This document shows positions 24,200-36,611 of a stretch of DNA of 64,000 nucleotides, piece after piece; within the stretch, counting starts at the first letter, position 1; each line of letters opens with the position of its first letter. The notes beneath the pieces are model-generated. The model was not told where the DNA came from and searched no databases. It saw only the letters and a program-made list of their open reading frames with translations. Both the position numbers and the translations under genes were made by a program. Source of the stretch: Earliella scabrosa (Eukaryota; Basidiomycota; Agaricomycetes; Polyporales; Polyporaceae); contig JABYQQ010000004.1 of the NCBI GenBank assembly GCA_022605405.1, forward strand, positions 1,984,001 to 2,048,000. The letters run 5' to 3'.

Positions 24200-27100
24200 T
24201 CACACCGACGACGGCTTGAACCACTTGAGCTGCAGCGCGACGACGACGACCGGCAGCACGCTCACGATCTCGCCCAGCCCCGCATACGCCGGCGAGATGC
24301 GCACGCGCACGAACGCGCCCGCAGCGAGGAGCACCGCGAACAAGTTGTACACAAACGACCACGCAAAGTTGAGCGCGATCCGGCGCGCGACCGCGTCCGA
24401 GAGCTCGAGCAGCGTCAGGATGCCCGCGAGCGACGGGTGCGTGAGCACGACCTCGGCCGCCGTCGACGCCGCGACGCCCGCGCCGTCGCCCGTGTGGATG
24501 TGCACGCCAATCGCGGCCTGAGCGAGCGCGACGGCGTCGTTCGTGCCGTCGCCGCAGAACAGGACTGTCTCGCCCTGTGCGGCAAGCTCCTTGATGTATG
24601 CTTGCTTATCCGCGGGCAAACACCCGGCGCGGACGCGCTCCGCGGGTATGCCGAGGCTCGCGGCGGTGGCGAACACGGCGCTGGGGTGGTCTCCGCTCAG
24701 AATGGAGACACCGATCTTGCGTGTGGTGAGAGCCTGGATAACCGAGTGTGCCTCCGGGCGGAGAGTATCGGAGAGGCCGAACGCGACGATCAAATGGTCG
24801 CCGTGCACGACGCAGAAAGTCGTGAGACCTTGCGCGAGGAGGGGCTGGACCGATGCGTGTGCCTCAAGCCCGAGCCAGTGGGCGCTACCACCACGGAGAG
24901 GCTGACCGAGGAGGGTACCCTGCATGCCCTTGCCAATGACCATCTCGACATCATCGACAGACGGCTGGCCGATCGTGCAGGTGTCCAGGTCCGCCGCAAC
25001 CGCGCGGGCGACGGGGTGGCGGCTCGTCGCCACAAGCTCCGACACAGCCGCGGGAACGTCGAAGCCAGCAGCGTCGTCCACGAAGCGGCTGACCACCGAC
25101 AGCTTGCCCTGCGTGACCGTCCCGGTCTTGTCCAGCACGACGTGGCTGACCTTGCGGGCCTGCTCGATCGTCGCCGCCGCCTTGAACACCAGCCCGAGCT
25201 TCGCGCCGACGCCGCCGGCGATGAGGATGACCATCGGCACCGCCAGTCCGATCGCGCACGGGCACGAGACCGCCAAAACGGAGATGGCGTACGTGAGCGC
25301 GGCGACGGCTGCCTCGCCCTTGGACTGGTGCCGGACGGCGACCCCGACGGCCATCCACACTGCGAACGTGACGGACGCGAGCACGAGCACGACGGGGACG
25401 AACCAGCCGCAGACCCAGTCGACGACTTCCTGCACGCGCGCACGAGAGAAGCGCGCGTCGTCGACCATGGCCGCGATGTCGCTGATGGTGTTCTCGCCGG
25501 GCAGCCGCGTCACCTTGACGAAGAGCGTGCTGGGGCCGTTGAGCGTGCCGGCGATGACCTTGCTTCCCGGAGCCTTCTCGACGGGACGAGACTCGCCCGT
25601 CATCATCGACTCGTCGACGGTGCTGTTCCCGGCGACGACTTCTCCGTCGGTGATGATTGCCGAATCGGGAAGTACCTTGAAAGTATCATCGTAGTGGAGA
25701 AGCCGAACATCGACCTCGAGCTCGGTGTTGTTGTCGTCCACAATACATGCAGTGCGTTCCTGCAGTGAGCGGATGGAGATGGCCTCTATGGCGCGCTGGC
25801 GTGCGATCGCGCTGACAACTTGACCGACCATGATGAGCGTGACGAGCAAAGTGCTTGTCTCAAAGAACTCCCCCGTTACGAGCGGCTGGCCCATCATCTC
25901 GAACGCGAAGGCGACGACCGAGTACACGTACGCGGCCGTGGTGCTGAGTACGATCAGCATCTCCGTCTCCACAAGCCGGGAGAAGAACAGGCTCTTGAAC
26001 GAGCTGACGTAGAACGGGCCGGTGATGACGACCTGCACGATGGTCGCGAGCACAAGTGAAGCGATGGCGTACGCACGGGGATTGGGCGGGAGAGGTGCCC
26101 ACGTCATGACCAGGACCGGGATCGTGAGGATGGTCGACATGACAGCGCGCAGGAGCAGGGTACGAATATGCTTTGCCCCAGCCATGATGGCAGGATCCGG
26201 AGGCTCCGGAGCCAACACAGGAGTGAACGGCTCGTAGAGATCGAGGACCTTGCGCGCACCAATAGTGTTCGGGTCATAGACGACCAAGAGGGTGTCCTTG
26301 TCGGACCGAATGACAGCCTCAATGCCCACCGGAGGCGTCATCGCCATGAACTTCTCTTGGAGGGGACGCGGAACAGTGATGAGGAGGTCCCGCGTAGACC
26401 CCGCCTTCATGACCTCCGCGGAGAAGCCAGAGCGCTTCTCGATAATTTGGACGAGGGCCGCAACATCCGTCAGGTCCTTGTCATAGTCGAACTCCGCGCG
26501 GCACAGGACAAGACTGGTCTTCACGTTGGATATAGCCGGAATGCCATGAAGAGTACGAATGAGCTTGTTCTCGCATCCGGTGCAGGTCATGCCCTTGATG
26601 GCCAATACGGCATGCTCGGCGGCAGCTCCGACGACCTTCTCGGACATGTCGACAGCGACGTGCTCGCTCTTCTCGTCGTGAACGCTTCTTTCGTCATCAC
26701 ATGACCCGCCACCACAGCAATCGCCTCGGCAGCAAGAGTCGACCGAAACGCGCGACTTCGATTTGTTGGAAACAATCGACCCGGCGTCGACGTGGCCTCG
26801 ATATGGGACGCTCTGGATGCTCAGAGCCGGGCCTTCACAGTCGCTCTTACCGCAACAGGAGTGAATGGAAGCGGGACGGGAGCTTTCGGAGGACTTGCGA
26901 CCAGGAAAGATAAGGCGCGCGCTGTGCTTGCTTGAGATAGAGCGGGCGACGGACTTTCCGCGGAGGGCGGTGGGAGTGCAGCAAGAGTTGAGGCCACGTG
27001 CGAGGAGGGCCTTGCAAATGCATCCGAAGGCAGCCAGCGTGTCGTTGTAGCGGCTGCGAGCGATGGTACGATGCTCGCCGCATGCCTCCTGAATTCCATC

Positions 27101-27615
27101 TTGAGCAGGAGAGGCTGACTTGCCCACGGAACGCTTGCGAAGCCCAGCGTGCCCGCAAGGGTCAGAGGCAGCGGGAGGCGGCGTGGCCGTATCGGTCGCT
27201 GGCTTGGTGATACCCACGGTGTTGCGCTCCTCTTTCTCATCGCAACAGGAACAGTCGGAGGCAGGAGCTGCATCGATGTTGAGACAAAGTAGCACTTGCA
27301 GTCTGTTCTCTGAGGACTCACCACTGTCGTCGTTGTCGCCGCAGCAAGACCCCTTGACCTTGGGAACCTGGTCGTGGAGATGTGTTTCATCGTCGGCGCA
27401 TAGAACTCGAGCAAGCTCGTCGAAGCACGCATCTGGACTACGATGAGTGGGGTAGGACGATAAGAGGCATGGTACTCACCGTCGCAGCCACAAGAAGACC
27501 CGTCGCAGCAGCTAGGGTCCGCGTCGCCCTGTCTATCCTTCGCGGAGACGATGGACTCTTGTCTCACGCTCTGTACTTCAGCGTCGCTTGCACAGTCGTT
27601 GCAGCAGCCACCCAT
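24200..27615 (-). CDS. copper-transporting P1B-type ATPase with Cys-rich N-terminus
   Basis: This pump should export Cu(I), and perhaps Ag(I), from the cytosol across the plasma or secretory membrane. Exons 27615-27480, 27405-27322 and 27267-24200 join to 1095 aa. Motifs: a heavy-metal-binding domain GMTCTGC (about residues 299-305), actuator TGES (about 630), the membrane metal site SCPCAIG (about 741), phosphorylation site DKTGT (Asp about 786), the SRHPVARA motif of the ATP-binding domain and the hinge GDGTND (about 1004). The first 270 residues are unusual. They carry many Cys pairs (GGCCNDC, SCCDGSSCGC, GSCCGD, DCSCCD, SCCRGDCCGGGSC), resembling metallothionein clusters. Similar N-termini occur in fungal CrpA-type copper-detoxification ATPases, so detoxification is favoured over Ccc2-type cuproenzyme loading. 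The start is the ATG before MGGCCNDC. Confidence 0.92.
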
Positions 27616-29390
27616 GGTCGCGGTAGTGGTCTGAGTGAGGCTTATCGGGGGGAGATGTAAGCCCAGGAGGGAGCCGAATACGCTTATGAGGAGAGTCGAC
27701 CTGCCGTATGCGGGTGGTCGGTGCGCCTGGAACGCTGGGGAGAAAGGCGTGGAACGGAGGCAAGCGCACGGACCACATAGCGATAGCGGCGCGATGTCCT
27801 CGCGGGAACCCGGGTCTTCCCACTGGCGCTGAGTAATGCGTGCGGGTGGCGGGGGCTGCGGGCGGTCATGAAGACGGCGAGGTCAACGTCTGCAGGTGAG
27901 CGAGCCACTTCCATTGCCGTCTAGGAGGAGAGAACGCTGTTCATCTACTCAGTGTCAATAGGAGGACCCGCGATTAGGGATCGAAAGCAAGAGGAGCTCT
28001 ACGAGCATGGTGTCTGCCATGCGTTCGGGCGTGGTCGTCTTCCTCGACGACGGCGATTGCAGACTGGAGGGCAAGCATGGAGGTAGAAGGACGAACGTTA
28101 TGGTTAAGAGACAAGAAGAGTTTGAGGGGATTGGCGATTGTTGGCGAGGGACCTACCCGTCACCGGTGCGGTACTCTCGTCGCGCCATCCCGGCGCCCTC
28201 CTCCCGTGGCCTCCGGCTTACCCCACCACCATCTTCTCCAGGTTTGCAGTTCGAACTCATGCGTGTGTGCCGTCTATGATCACGACGCAGCTTTTCCAAT
28301 ATCTACTCTGCGGTGGAATGCCTCTCAGTGCATTGGCCAGTCCGAAACGGAGGTTCTAGGGCGCCAGGACAACATCGCACAATTTCGCCGCCATACCAAG
28401 CGGCCTACACACAGTACTCAGTTGAGTACGAGTGCTCACGTTGGTGCTGATTAATGGTTCCTTAGCAGTGTGGAGGAATGTCCAAGTTGAAGGACATCCG
28501 AAGACTGGAAGAGCGTCACGCGTTTTGCCCATCAGGGTGCAAGAGGACGTATACAAGGGTTTCCTTCGCGGCTCAACGTTTTGAGCCCTCTGCAAATACA
28601 CTGATACCAGGTCCAATGTGGAACCGATGATTGCTTCAAAGCATTGACAAAGACGGGGAATCGCCTTGGAAGAAAGTTGCAATTGCCCCCTGCGTGTAGC
28701 TACGATGCTAGCATATGCCAGCAAACCCGTGTTCCGTGCCGTTTCTAGCTCCCTGATCTTCGTACACGTTGCCTTCATACGACGAACTTCGTCCGGTGCT
28801 TCTCCTAATTAGCATGTCAGAGTATGTAAGCGAGTGTGTTTGGGAGGATCTGCGGTCCCTAAATCCACATGAATGCACACGATACTACTCTTGTGATTAG
28901 CTATAAACTTAACATCACCCAGCTCTGACAGCAGCAGTACTACAACACGATTGTGTTGTGGACGACGAGAAAGAGTCGGTGCTCGCCGTGGAACGTGGCC
29001 CGATGAGAGGAGAGAACGTTCGTTATCGCGACGATCCTGTGGCCCGATATGGGCGCTAGGAAGCGGAGAGCACACGTGCACGCGGGATAACGCTGGGTAT
29101 GACGGCGCCGATGCGCTTCAAGTCGCTCGACTCGACTCGTCCTCACTCACCTCTTCCTCTTCCCCGACTGCCCGCACTCTTCAGCTCTAACTTATTCCTC
29201 TTCGCCCTTCGCCGTCCTCACACCGGACCTCCCCGCGCTCCCAGCACATACCGACTGTCTGCAAGCTCTCGTCGCTGTACTCTAGGCTTATCGTTGCGCT
29301 CCCCGTCCGCGCGCAACGTCCTACGAACAGCAAGGCCATTAAGGGAGTCATCAGGACTCCTGGTCGCTGTTCGTGCCCAACCCCCACTGC
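27616..29390. other. divergent intergenic region
   Basis: 1.8 kb lies between the copper ATPase (minus) and the IBtk-like gene (plus). Frames are short and unconvincing. The pyrimidine-rich stretch from about 29100 is likely promoter and leader of the plus gene. A short 5' exon of that gene could lie here, because the frame before 29391 reads DSWSLFVPNPHC after a possible acceptor. Confidence 0.45.
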
Positions 29391-32300
29391 ATGACCGCCC
29401 TCCATGTCTACTTTCACCAACGCAACCAGCAGGCCTTCCAGCGCCTGCTGGACCCCGCCCGGAGTCAGCACTCCGGCGGCGGTCCCAGCACCAGCGGAGG
29501 CAAATCCTGGTCGCGCTCCAGTCCGCTAAGCTCAGCACCCTCAATAGACATCAACGCGCGCGATTATCTTGGTAGGACCGTCCTCCACCTCGCCGCCGCC
29601 TCCCAAGATCCATCTGCCCCGGAGTTCGTCCGCCTACTTCTCGCGCACCCGACTATCAACGTCAATGTCGCCGACGCGGAGAGTCATTGGACACCCCTTC
29701 ACCGCGCGCTGTACCATGGCAATCTCGCCACCGCGCTCTTGCTCCTTCAGAGGTCAGACATCGACACTTCCGCTCGGGACATCGAAGGCTACACCCCCTT
29801 TGACCTGTACAACTCGACGATTGAGGGGACCATCCCCGACCACTTCATGGACCGGGTTGAAGAGCTTTTCTCATGGCGGGCGGATATGTCGCTGCCCGAC
29901 AACCGCCGAGTCCGAGGCGAGGAGCTATACACATGGGGCTCCAACCGGAATGCCGCTCTAGGTGTAGGAGACGGAGACGACAGGACTCATCCAGAGCTAA
30001 TCACCTTGCGCATCGGAGAGCTCTCCGAGAAAGACACCATTGATGCCAGGTTCACTCCTGTCCGTGTCTGCCAGATTGCCATGTCGAGGCTTCACACCGG
30101 TGAGTCCGTATTTTGTGAATGTAATCACTTGCGTGACCCATTGTCGGATCAGTCATTGTGACGGATGAGCCTCGAGGAAACTTGCGTGTATGCGGTTTCG
30201 GGAGCGGGGGACGGTACGTGGCGCCCGCTGTCCCACATGCGGCCATGACTCTCAATGGGTTTATAGCTTGGGACCTGGTCAACACACGCAGTATACTCCG
30301 ATCTCCCTTCCCGGCTTCACCCAGACAGTCATTGCTGTCGCTGTCGGCCAAGACCATACACTCGTCCTCACGAAAAGTGGAGAAGTCTACAGCTGGGGCC
30401 TCAACAGGTTTCTCCAGCTAGGATACATAGTGGAGACTGTGACTGGCGGTCGCGTTGAAGAGCCTATTCAGTCTACCCCTCGAAAGATTGCGGGAGCTAT
30501 CAAGAATCGGACCGTTGTTGGCGTCGCCGCGTGCAAGACCGCTTCGGCTTGTTGGACCGAGCATGAGGTGTTCACTTGGGGTACCAATAACGGACAGCTC
30601 GGTATGTGACAATTGTGATGCGTACGTGGCGGACGTTATAACCCTTCGACAGGGTATGATCGCTCGGCCCAACCGATACAGATCGCACCTCGTGTCGTGA
30701 CAAAAGTCACCAAGCCTGTTCTGTCGGTCTCCATCACAGTGCGCTTCCTCGCTTTCGGTACTCCGTCGTATCTCACATCCTGCAGGACTCGGCTCTTGCT
30801 TGCCTCTTGGAGACGCAAGAAGTCATCTGTCTATGGAACGACGGCCACTACAAAGTCAAGTGCGTCTTCCTCTCCATCCAGACCTGGCCGCATAGTGACC
30901 GTCCCGCAGCTTCCCGGCGTACTCGTTCCCCTCAGAGTTCGTCGCCTACCGTCCTCCGCAGGCAGCGAACAGAAACAGTGCCAGCATCGATAAGATCACA
31001 AGCTGCGAGGACACCTTTGCTGCGCTGTCGTCAAGCGGGGAACTGTTCACGTTCTCCCTGCCGGCGCCCCCGGACGCGGGCTCGAGTGCCAGCAAAGCCC
31101 GGTTCAACGTGCAGCCTCAGCGCGTCTGGGCCCTCCGCAAGCAGTTCAGCGCGGTTCGGGTGAGCGTTCTACCCCACTCCGGAGAGGTGCTTGAACCTGA
31201 CGGACGCGGTGCAGGACGTTGCGCTGGGTGTCGATGGATCCATCATCATCTGCACAGAGTCCGGGCACGTATTCGTACGGTCGCGCAACCTGAAGGCCGG
31301 CCAGGGGTCTTTGGTGAAGACGTTCAAGTTCCAGCGTGTGCCGTTCATCCAGCGCGTCACCCAGGTGTGCGCGAATGCGACTGGCGCGTTCGCCGCTCTG
31401 AGGTCGGACTGGATCCCTGAGAATGTCAGGGTGGTTGGGAATTGGCTCCCTCAGGATCTTGCGACGATCCAACCGTATTTACACATGAAGCTCGATACCT
31501 CAGGAGATCTTTCGAGCTCATCCTCTAGCCCCGCAGGCGTCACTAGCCCCACTGCGAACCTGGATGTGGAAGAGCTGGAGTCGGATGAGGAGGAGGACGT
31601 AGCGGTTCAGAGCGACATCAAGCAGCTGAAGACGCTCTGCTCCCTCATCACTCAGCTCAAGCAAGCTAGGAAGAGCTCGGAGCGCGCGGCGGTCCTGGAT
31701 GTGCACGGTATGCCTTACGACGCCGACCTCGTGGTTCACGTACAGTCCAGCGGGATTGAGCTTCCTGCCCACCGTGTCATACTTGCAGCGCGGTCGCCAG
31801 TGCTCCGCGAGGTCCTCTCGGAGGGCAAGACCTTTCGCGATGTTTCTACCAGCGTCGCTGTCCAGGGTCATCTCAGTAAGGCTGCCTCCCAGAAGCTAGC
31901 GAAAGTCACTTTTGCCGGCTGCAACCTGCTCTCCGTCCTGATCCTCCTGACCTATCTCTACTCGGACGAGCCGCTGGCCGTCTGGGATCATAGAATCGCG
32001 CATGCGATCCAGAAGCAGCTCGAGCAGCTCAAGGCCAAGCCTGCTCAAATCAAGAGCGAGGTGCAGGCTCTCGCCTCCATCCTCGACCTCCCTGCACTGT
32101 CCGACGTTATGGAAGCGCCTGTCAAGCGAGTCCCTAAGCTAACGCTTGCTAGCGACATGCAGCGACTGTTCTCGACCAATCAGGCCGAAGGAGTTGGAGT
32201 GCGCTTCCGCCGCCCCCTTGCACCGGACGTCGTGTTGCAGCTAGCGGACCGGGAGGTCTGTTGCCATTCGGTAATCTTACGCTCACGCTCGCCATTCTTC

Positions 32301-34221
32301 GCCGCGTTCTTCGACGACAAGGACTGGACGTGCAAGCGATGGACGCCCGAGGGTACCGTTGTGGTTAACCTGAAGCACATGAAGTGGCGTGCGGTGGAGC
32401 CGGTGCTGAAGTACCTCTGCTGGGGTGGCGAGAAGGAGATCTTTGACGTTGTCGAGCATGTCCGCTCTACTGAGGAACTGATCGAATTTGTCTTCGAGGT
32501 CATGGCTGTTGCGGTGAGCAGCCCCGTCCTGCTAGTGCTCCGCTGGTGGACTGACAAGGGACGCAGAACGAACTGCACGTCGACCGGCTCATGCTGATCT
32601 GCTCGTGGGTCATCATGAAGCGCGTGTGGATCAACAACGCCTGCTCCGTGCTGACCGACGCGACGCACTACCACGCGACCGCCCTCGTCCGTCTCGTGCA
32701 GAAGTACATGGCGATCAACATGGAGGTCTTCCTCGAGAGCCGCATGCTCGAGGACCTCGCCCCGGACCTCGTCAAGCAGCTCTCCGCGTTCGTGCGCGCC
32801 AAGCAGGCGCGCAAGTACCCCGTCTCCCGCTCGACGCGCATCGTCGACAAGGCGATGGAGACCTGGGGCGACTGGCTCGCGCTGCAGGACATCCCGCAGC
32901 CGATCGTGCCCTCGTTCCGCCCCGGGGTTTTCAGAGACTCCCCGAAGCTGTCCCCGCCTGGGCCGGGGAAGCGCGTGAACAGACAGTCGAACGCGTCGGC
33001 GCCCAATAGCCCGATGCTGCGCCCGACGTTCAGTGCGCGTCCGGTCGCGACGGGCATCCCCGACGACGAGGTGTTCATGATGGACGAGCCTGAGACCCCC
33101 GCGGCGGGGACGGTCACACCTGTCGCTGCTCCTGGTACCCCGTCGCGCGTGCCGAGTGGGAGCGAGTCCCCGGCGAGACCGCTCAGTGGATGGAAGACGA
33201 TTACGTCCGCGCCGAAGGTCGACATGAAGTCTATTATGGCGGAGGCTTCGTCGAGCAAGATCGGGCTGGGGAGACCTGCTGCTGTCCCCAGTCGTGCCCC
33301 AGAGCCGCCTCGGGGGACGCCACCCCGCCCGTCGGTGGAAGCGCCTGCGAAGAGCGGGCCAGTGCCTCGTGTGCCTTCTGCGGGCTCGTCGTGGCGGGTC
33401 CCTCAGCCTCCTCCGTCGACGACTCCCGCTACCGTCGCCTCGCCTGGACAGGAGGGTCGGTCTCAGCCCAGCGCGCCTGGCCCCTCTGCTGCTCCTGCGT
33501 CTTCTCCTGCTCCTGCCTCACGTCCGCAGCCAAGTACGCCTCACAAGCCTGTGGCGCCGGGGCTCGGGCCAGTGTTCACTCCGACGAAGCAAGCCCCGGC
33601 GTCCACGAGCTCCTCCATCCGTCGTGTCTCGTAAGTCTGTCCCCAACATGCCTGTTCTCGCTGGTCGCTCACCATACGTATCATCACAGGAGCGGCAACG
33701 TGTGGACGCCGCCTCCGGTGCAGCCCGTCGTGCAGTCGTCGTCGCCGCGCTCGGCCATGTCCTTCGCCGCGATCCAGCTCGCACAGGCGCAGCAGGACGT
33801 CCCGCCGAGCAAGACGGACAGGCGCTCGCTCGTCCAGATCCAGGAGGAGGAGCGGGCGCGCCAGGTCGAGGAGGACTTCCTCCGCTGGTGGGCGGCCGAG
33901 GAGGAACGGCTCAAGGCGGAGGAGCTCGCTGCTGCCGCGGCGCTCCTCGCTGGCCCGCCGAAGAAGCCGAAGCGGTCGAAGGCTCCCAAAGGCAGCGGCA
34001 AGGCCGTGTCTGGCGGAGAGTCGCAGAAGGGCGGCGCGAAGGACGCATCGCCCGCCAAGCAGCGGCAGGATCCCTCGAGAGCACCGGGCCAGGGACAAGG
34101 CCAGGTTCAGCCGCAGTCGCCCGGGCTGGGACAAGGCAAGTCGCGCAAGCGAAAGCCTGCGCAGGCTTCGAGCAGAGACGACGTACGCAAGCTGGACGCA
34201 CAGGCCCAGGCGCGAGCTTAA
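29391..34221 (+). CDS. IBtk-like ankyrin / RCC1 / double-BTB protein
   Basis: Nine exons (29391-30099, 30153-30213, 30267-30601, 30653-30738, 30786-30859, 30910-31159, 31185-32513, 32567-33630, 33690-34221) give 1479 aa in frame. Two ankyrin repeats (about residues 57-130; GRTVLHLAAAS, HWTPLHRALYHG) are followed by RCC1-type blades (ELYTWGSNRNAALG, EVYSWGLNRFLQLG, VFTWGTNNGQLG). Two BTB domains follow (about 680-790 with DADLVVHV and LPAHRVILAARSP; about 850-990 with DVVLQLADREV and HSVILRSRSPFF). The tail is Pro/Ser-rich and ends in a charged coiled-coil-like stretch. This order matches the inhibitor-of-Btk (IBTK) family, whose BTB domains act as Cul3 ubiquitin-ligase substrate adaptors. That role is an inference for this fungus. 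The start is the first in-frame ATG; an upstream exon is possible. Confidence 0.88.
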
Positions 34222-34454
34222 TCGTCTGCATGATTCTGGTTGGGTGCATTCCGTGACATTGCGTCTGTAGTCGCCTGGGCAATAGAGAGGTTTTGTACGG
34301 TTACAATTATCATCATGTAGTAAAAACTAGCACCGCAAGCGTTTCCTGATCTATAGTGCATAGCTGACAGCGCGGAGAAAACATCAGGAAGCATAATGTA
34401 CTACAACTGCGTGCGCGAGAAAGACACATCAGTGTCTGCATCATCTATGGAATG
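34222..34454. other. short convergent 3' flanks
   Basis: AT-richer sequence lies between two convergent stops, with no gene. Confidence 0.6.
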
Positions 34455-35552
34455 TCACCGTGAGCCAAGAGGGGAGGGGATGTATATGTGGAACAAGGTG
34501 GTGTCACCGTAACGTTTTGCTCGTGCTTCTAACCGTGCAATCTTTGCGTTCGCCTCTGCAAGTTCCCTTGCAATTGCCGCCTCAGCGCACGCCTCCGCCC
34601 GTCCTTCTACCCGTCCCCTCTCCATGGTGGCGGCGTAAAATTGGGCCGTCGCGGGACCCATCTTCTCCAGTTTGACAGCCATAGCTTTCTCACACGCTTC
34701 TTGCCTGATGGCGGGGCTGAGTGATGTCCGGATGGTGTTGATGTTCTGGAGGCTCTGCTGAAAGTTGGGACGCTTTTCCTGCACGAGTTTCGTCACGTCT
34801 GCCAAGGAAGCCTCTGGGATACCGTGGAAACGCCCGTGTTTGCCGGAACTTGAAGGGAGCACGTCAGCAGCCATGAGACAGACGAGTGCCGCAAACCAGT
34901 AGCAATTGGCAGGCAGCGGATGGTAGAGTGGGTTGTCGTTGACATCATAGACGGATGCAGCCGCGGCGAGGCGCGTGATGGGGAGGGGGGTTCGTGAGGG
35001 AGGGGTATAGTCGAGGAGCTTCTGTGAGTCCCGAGCGTTGCCAATCGTGTTGGTGATGTCGTCCTCGGTGATGCAGAGGATAATGCCATCTCGAGCCAGG
35101 TGAGAGATGACGGTGCTTGCGGCCGGGGAGGTGTTTGCCGCCAGTGGGTTAACGGCAGCGTTACGATCCATAACCAGGCGGCCAACTTCCGGGCGCCCGC
35201 CGGCGTCCCAGCCGACCGTCACGATCAGGAACTCGTGCAGTGGGCCACTGCCAGTGTGCTTCGCCTTCCTATATTGAATCCGACGAATCGAGGCGTCGGC
35301 TAGCTGGCTGGTGGGATCTTGACACATGGTCACGAATTGTGTGACGCTGAGCCTCAATGGCTTTGATTCAACTTCAAAGGCTTCGGAGAGAAAGTCTGGG
35401 CCGAAGAAAAGTGCGTGAAGAGGAGGGCAGTGAGTGGGAGGTGGGGGACTGTTGGTAGCTATGACTGTGAGGAGCGCTTTGAGTGGGTGAAGGAGGTATT
35501 TCAAACGTGAGACGGCGAGGATGTGGCAGTCGGCCAAGGTGTTGGCTGCCAT
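34455..35552 (-). CDS. uncharacterised Agaricomycete family protein, intronless
   Basis: A single uninterrupted frame of 365 aa. The start MAANTLADCHILAVSR is the only sensible ATG. Features: a hydrophobic block NCYWFAALVCLMAADVL (about residues 221-237) and a C-terminal region rich in Ala, Glu and Arg (about 305-350, with heptad-like spacing) that should form a coiled coil. The NCYWFA motif recalls large lineage-specific families of mushroom-forming fungi whose function is unknown. The lack of introns contrasts with neighbouring genes and may mean retroposition or a young gene. There is no catalytic motif. Confidence 0.7.
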   Translation of the reverse strand: MAANTLADCHILAVSRLKYLLHPLKALLTVIATNSPPPPTHCPPLHALFFGPDFLSEAFEVESKPLRLSVTQFVTMCQDPTSQLADASIRRIQYRKAKHTGSGPLHEFLIVTVGWDAGGRPEVGRLVMDRNAAVNPLAANTSPAASTVISHLARDGIILCITEDDITNTIGNARDSQKLLDYTPPSRTPLPITRLAAAASVYDVNDNPLYHPLPANCYWFAALVCLMAADVLPSSSGKHGRFHGIPEASLADVTKLVQEKRPNFQQSLQNINTIRTSLSPAIRQEACEKAMAVKLEKMGPATAQFYAATMERGRVEGRAEACAEAAIARELAEANAKIARLEARAKRYGDTTLFHIYIPSPLGSR

Positions 35553-36611
35553 GGCGGTTTGAGGCTTTCAGCCGGCTGACAGGAGTTGGGAGTCGGGAGT
35601 CGGGAGTCGGTTGGTGGTTGTCAGTGAGCGTGTTATGTTGTCACTTTTGGGGAAGAGTCAGGTCGTGCATCCAGGCGCTTCTCACTGCTTCTGCCAGGAT
35701 AAGTATACGCTCGCGGATGCTGGCGGAAGCTCGCGGATGTATCATCTGACAGTCTGACTATCAACGGTTCATCCTAAATGGACAGGGCAAATATAGTCAC
35801 CGGTGACGCAGGCAAGAACGTCTGCAAAGATCGGAAATCCAGGGCGCAAAAAGGACGAACGTTACGCGACAAGGCCGAGCTTGTTGGTGATCCGTAGAAG
35901 TACATATTGCACATATGGCGGACAGTACGGGTACTTTCGACAACCGAGCATGTGGAGCAAGGGGAGGGGGTTCCTGCTAGGCCTAGGACCGTGTACGATA
36001 AACATGTACGGGGTGTAGTGGGAGCGTTTGCAGGGAGCTTGCCAGAGGGATCGACGGGGATGACGATGCGAGAAGATGAGTGAGCTGACGAGATCCGGGG
36101 CACCGCCGGTGTACAGGTACCATGCGCCCGTGCATGGGAGCAATACATAACTAGCGTAGGGAGGTGGAGTGTACAGCGAACGTGGAGACTCGGAGAACAT
36201 GTGTCCGATTCGAGATGGCCAGGTAGGTAGATATCAGGGAGCAAAGCTAGAAGACGCGAGCACTGTTCATATGACACAAACAATTACATACGGGGACGAC
36301 AAGGCACCGAGCGAGCGCGGCTGGGGAATGACGTCGTGCACGACGCCATGGGCAGACCAGACTCACGCTAAGTGAGTATCCAAGTCGGCTCGGGCGCGGA
36401 GTCCGAAACACATCTGATCTCGCAGATGCACTCTGGCAGAGCGAAAGGGGAGAAGGGGAAGGGGGAAGACGGAACCGGGAAGAGGGCAGGTGGACCGAAG
36501 ATCGGCCACGTCCAGTAGCACTTCGAGACGGCATACATATATCGCCGCTCACCGCATATGACTCCCCTCTTCGATCTTCTCTGCGCCTCGTCCTTCCTGT
36601 CAGGCTCGCCT
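35553..36611. other. 1.1 kb between hypothetical gene and OPI1 3' end
   Basis: This should hold the promoter of the minus-strand hypothetical gene (left part) and the 3' UTR of OPI1 (right part). A GAGTCGG heptamer is repeated three times near 35589. A 169-codon minus frame at 35774-36283 has no family resemblance and was not accepted. Confidence 0.5.
35588..35611. repeat. GAGTCGG tandem repeat
   Basis: Three consecutive GAGTCGG units lie just upstream of the intronless hypothetical gene. Confidence 0.65.

Noticed and set aside
24137..25768. 543-codon open frame on the plus strand
   Set aside because: It lies wholly opposite the copper ATPase and is very rich in Arg, His and Asp, as expected for a shadow frame of GC-rich coding DNA.
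33190..34256. Alternative long plus-strand frames (about 320-340 codons)
   Set aside because: They overlap the Pro/Ser-rich 3' exons of the IBtk-like gene, whose own frame continues through with a good intron.
35774..36283. 169-codon minus-strand frame
   Set aside because: Its composition is not protein-like, it has no family resemblance, and it lies in probable OPI1 3' flank.
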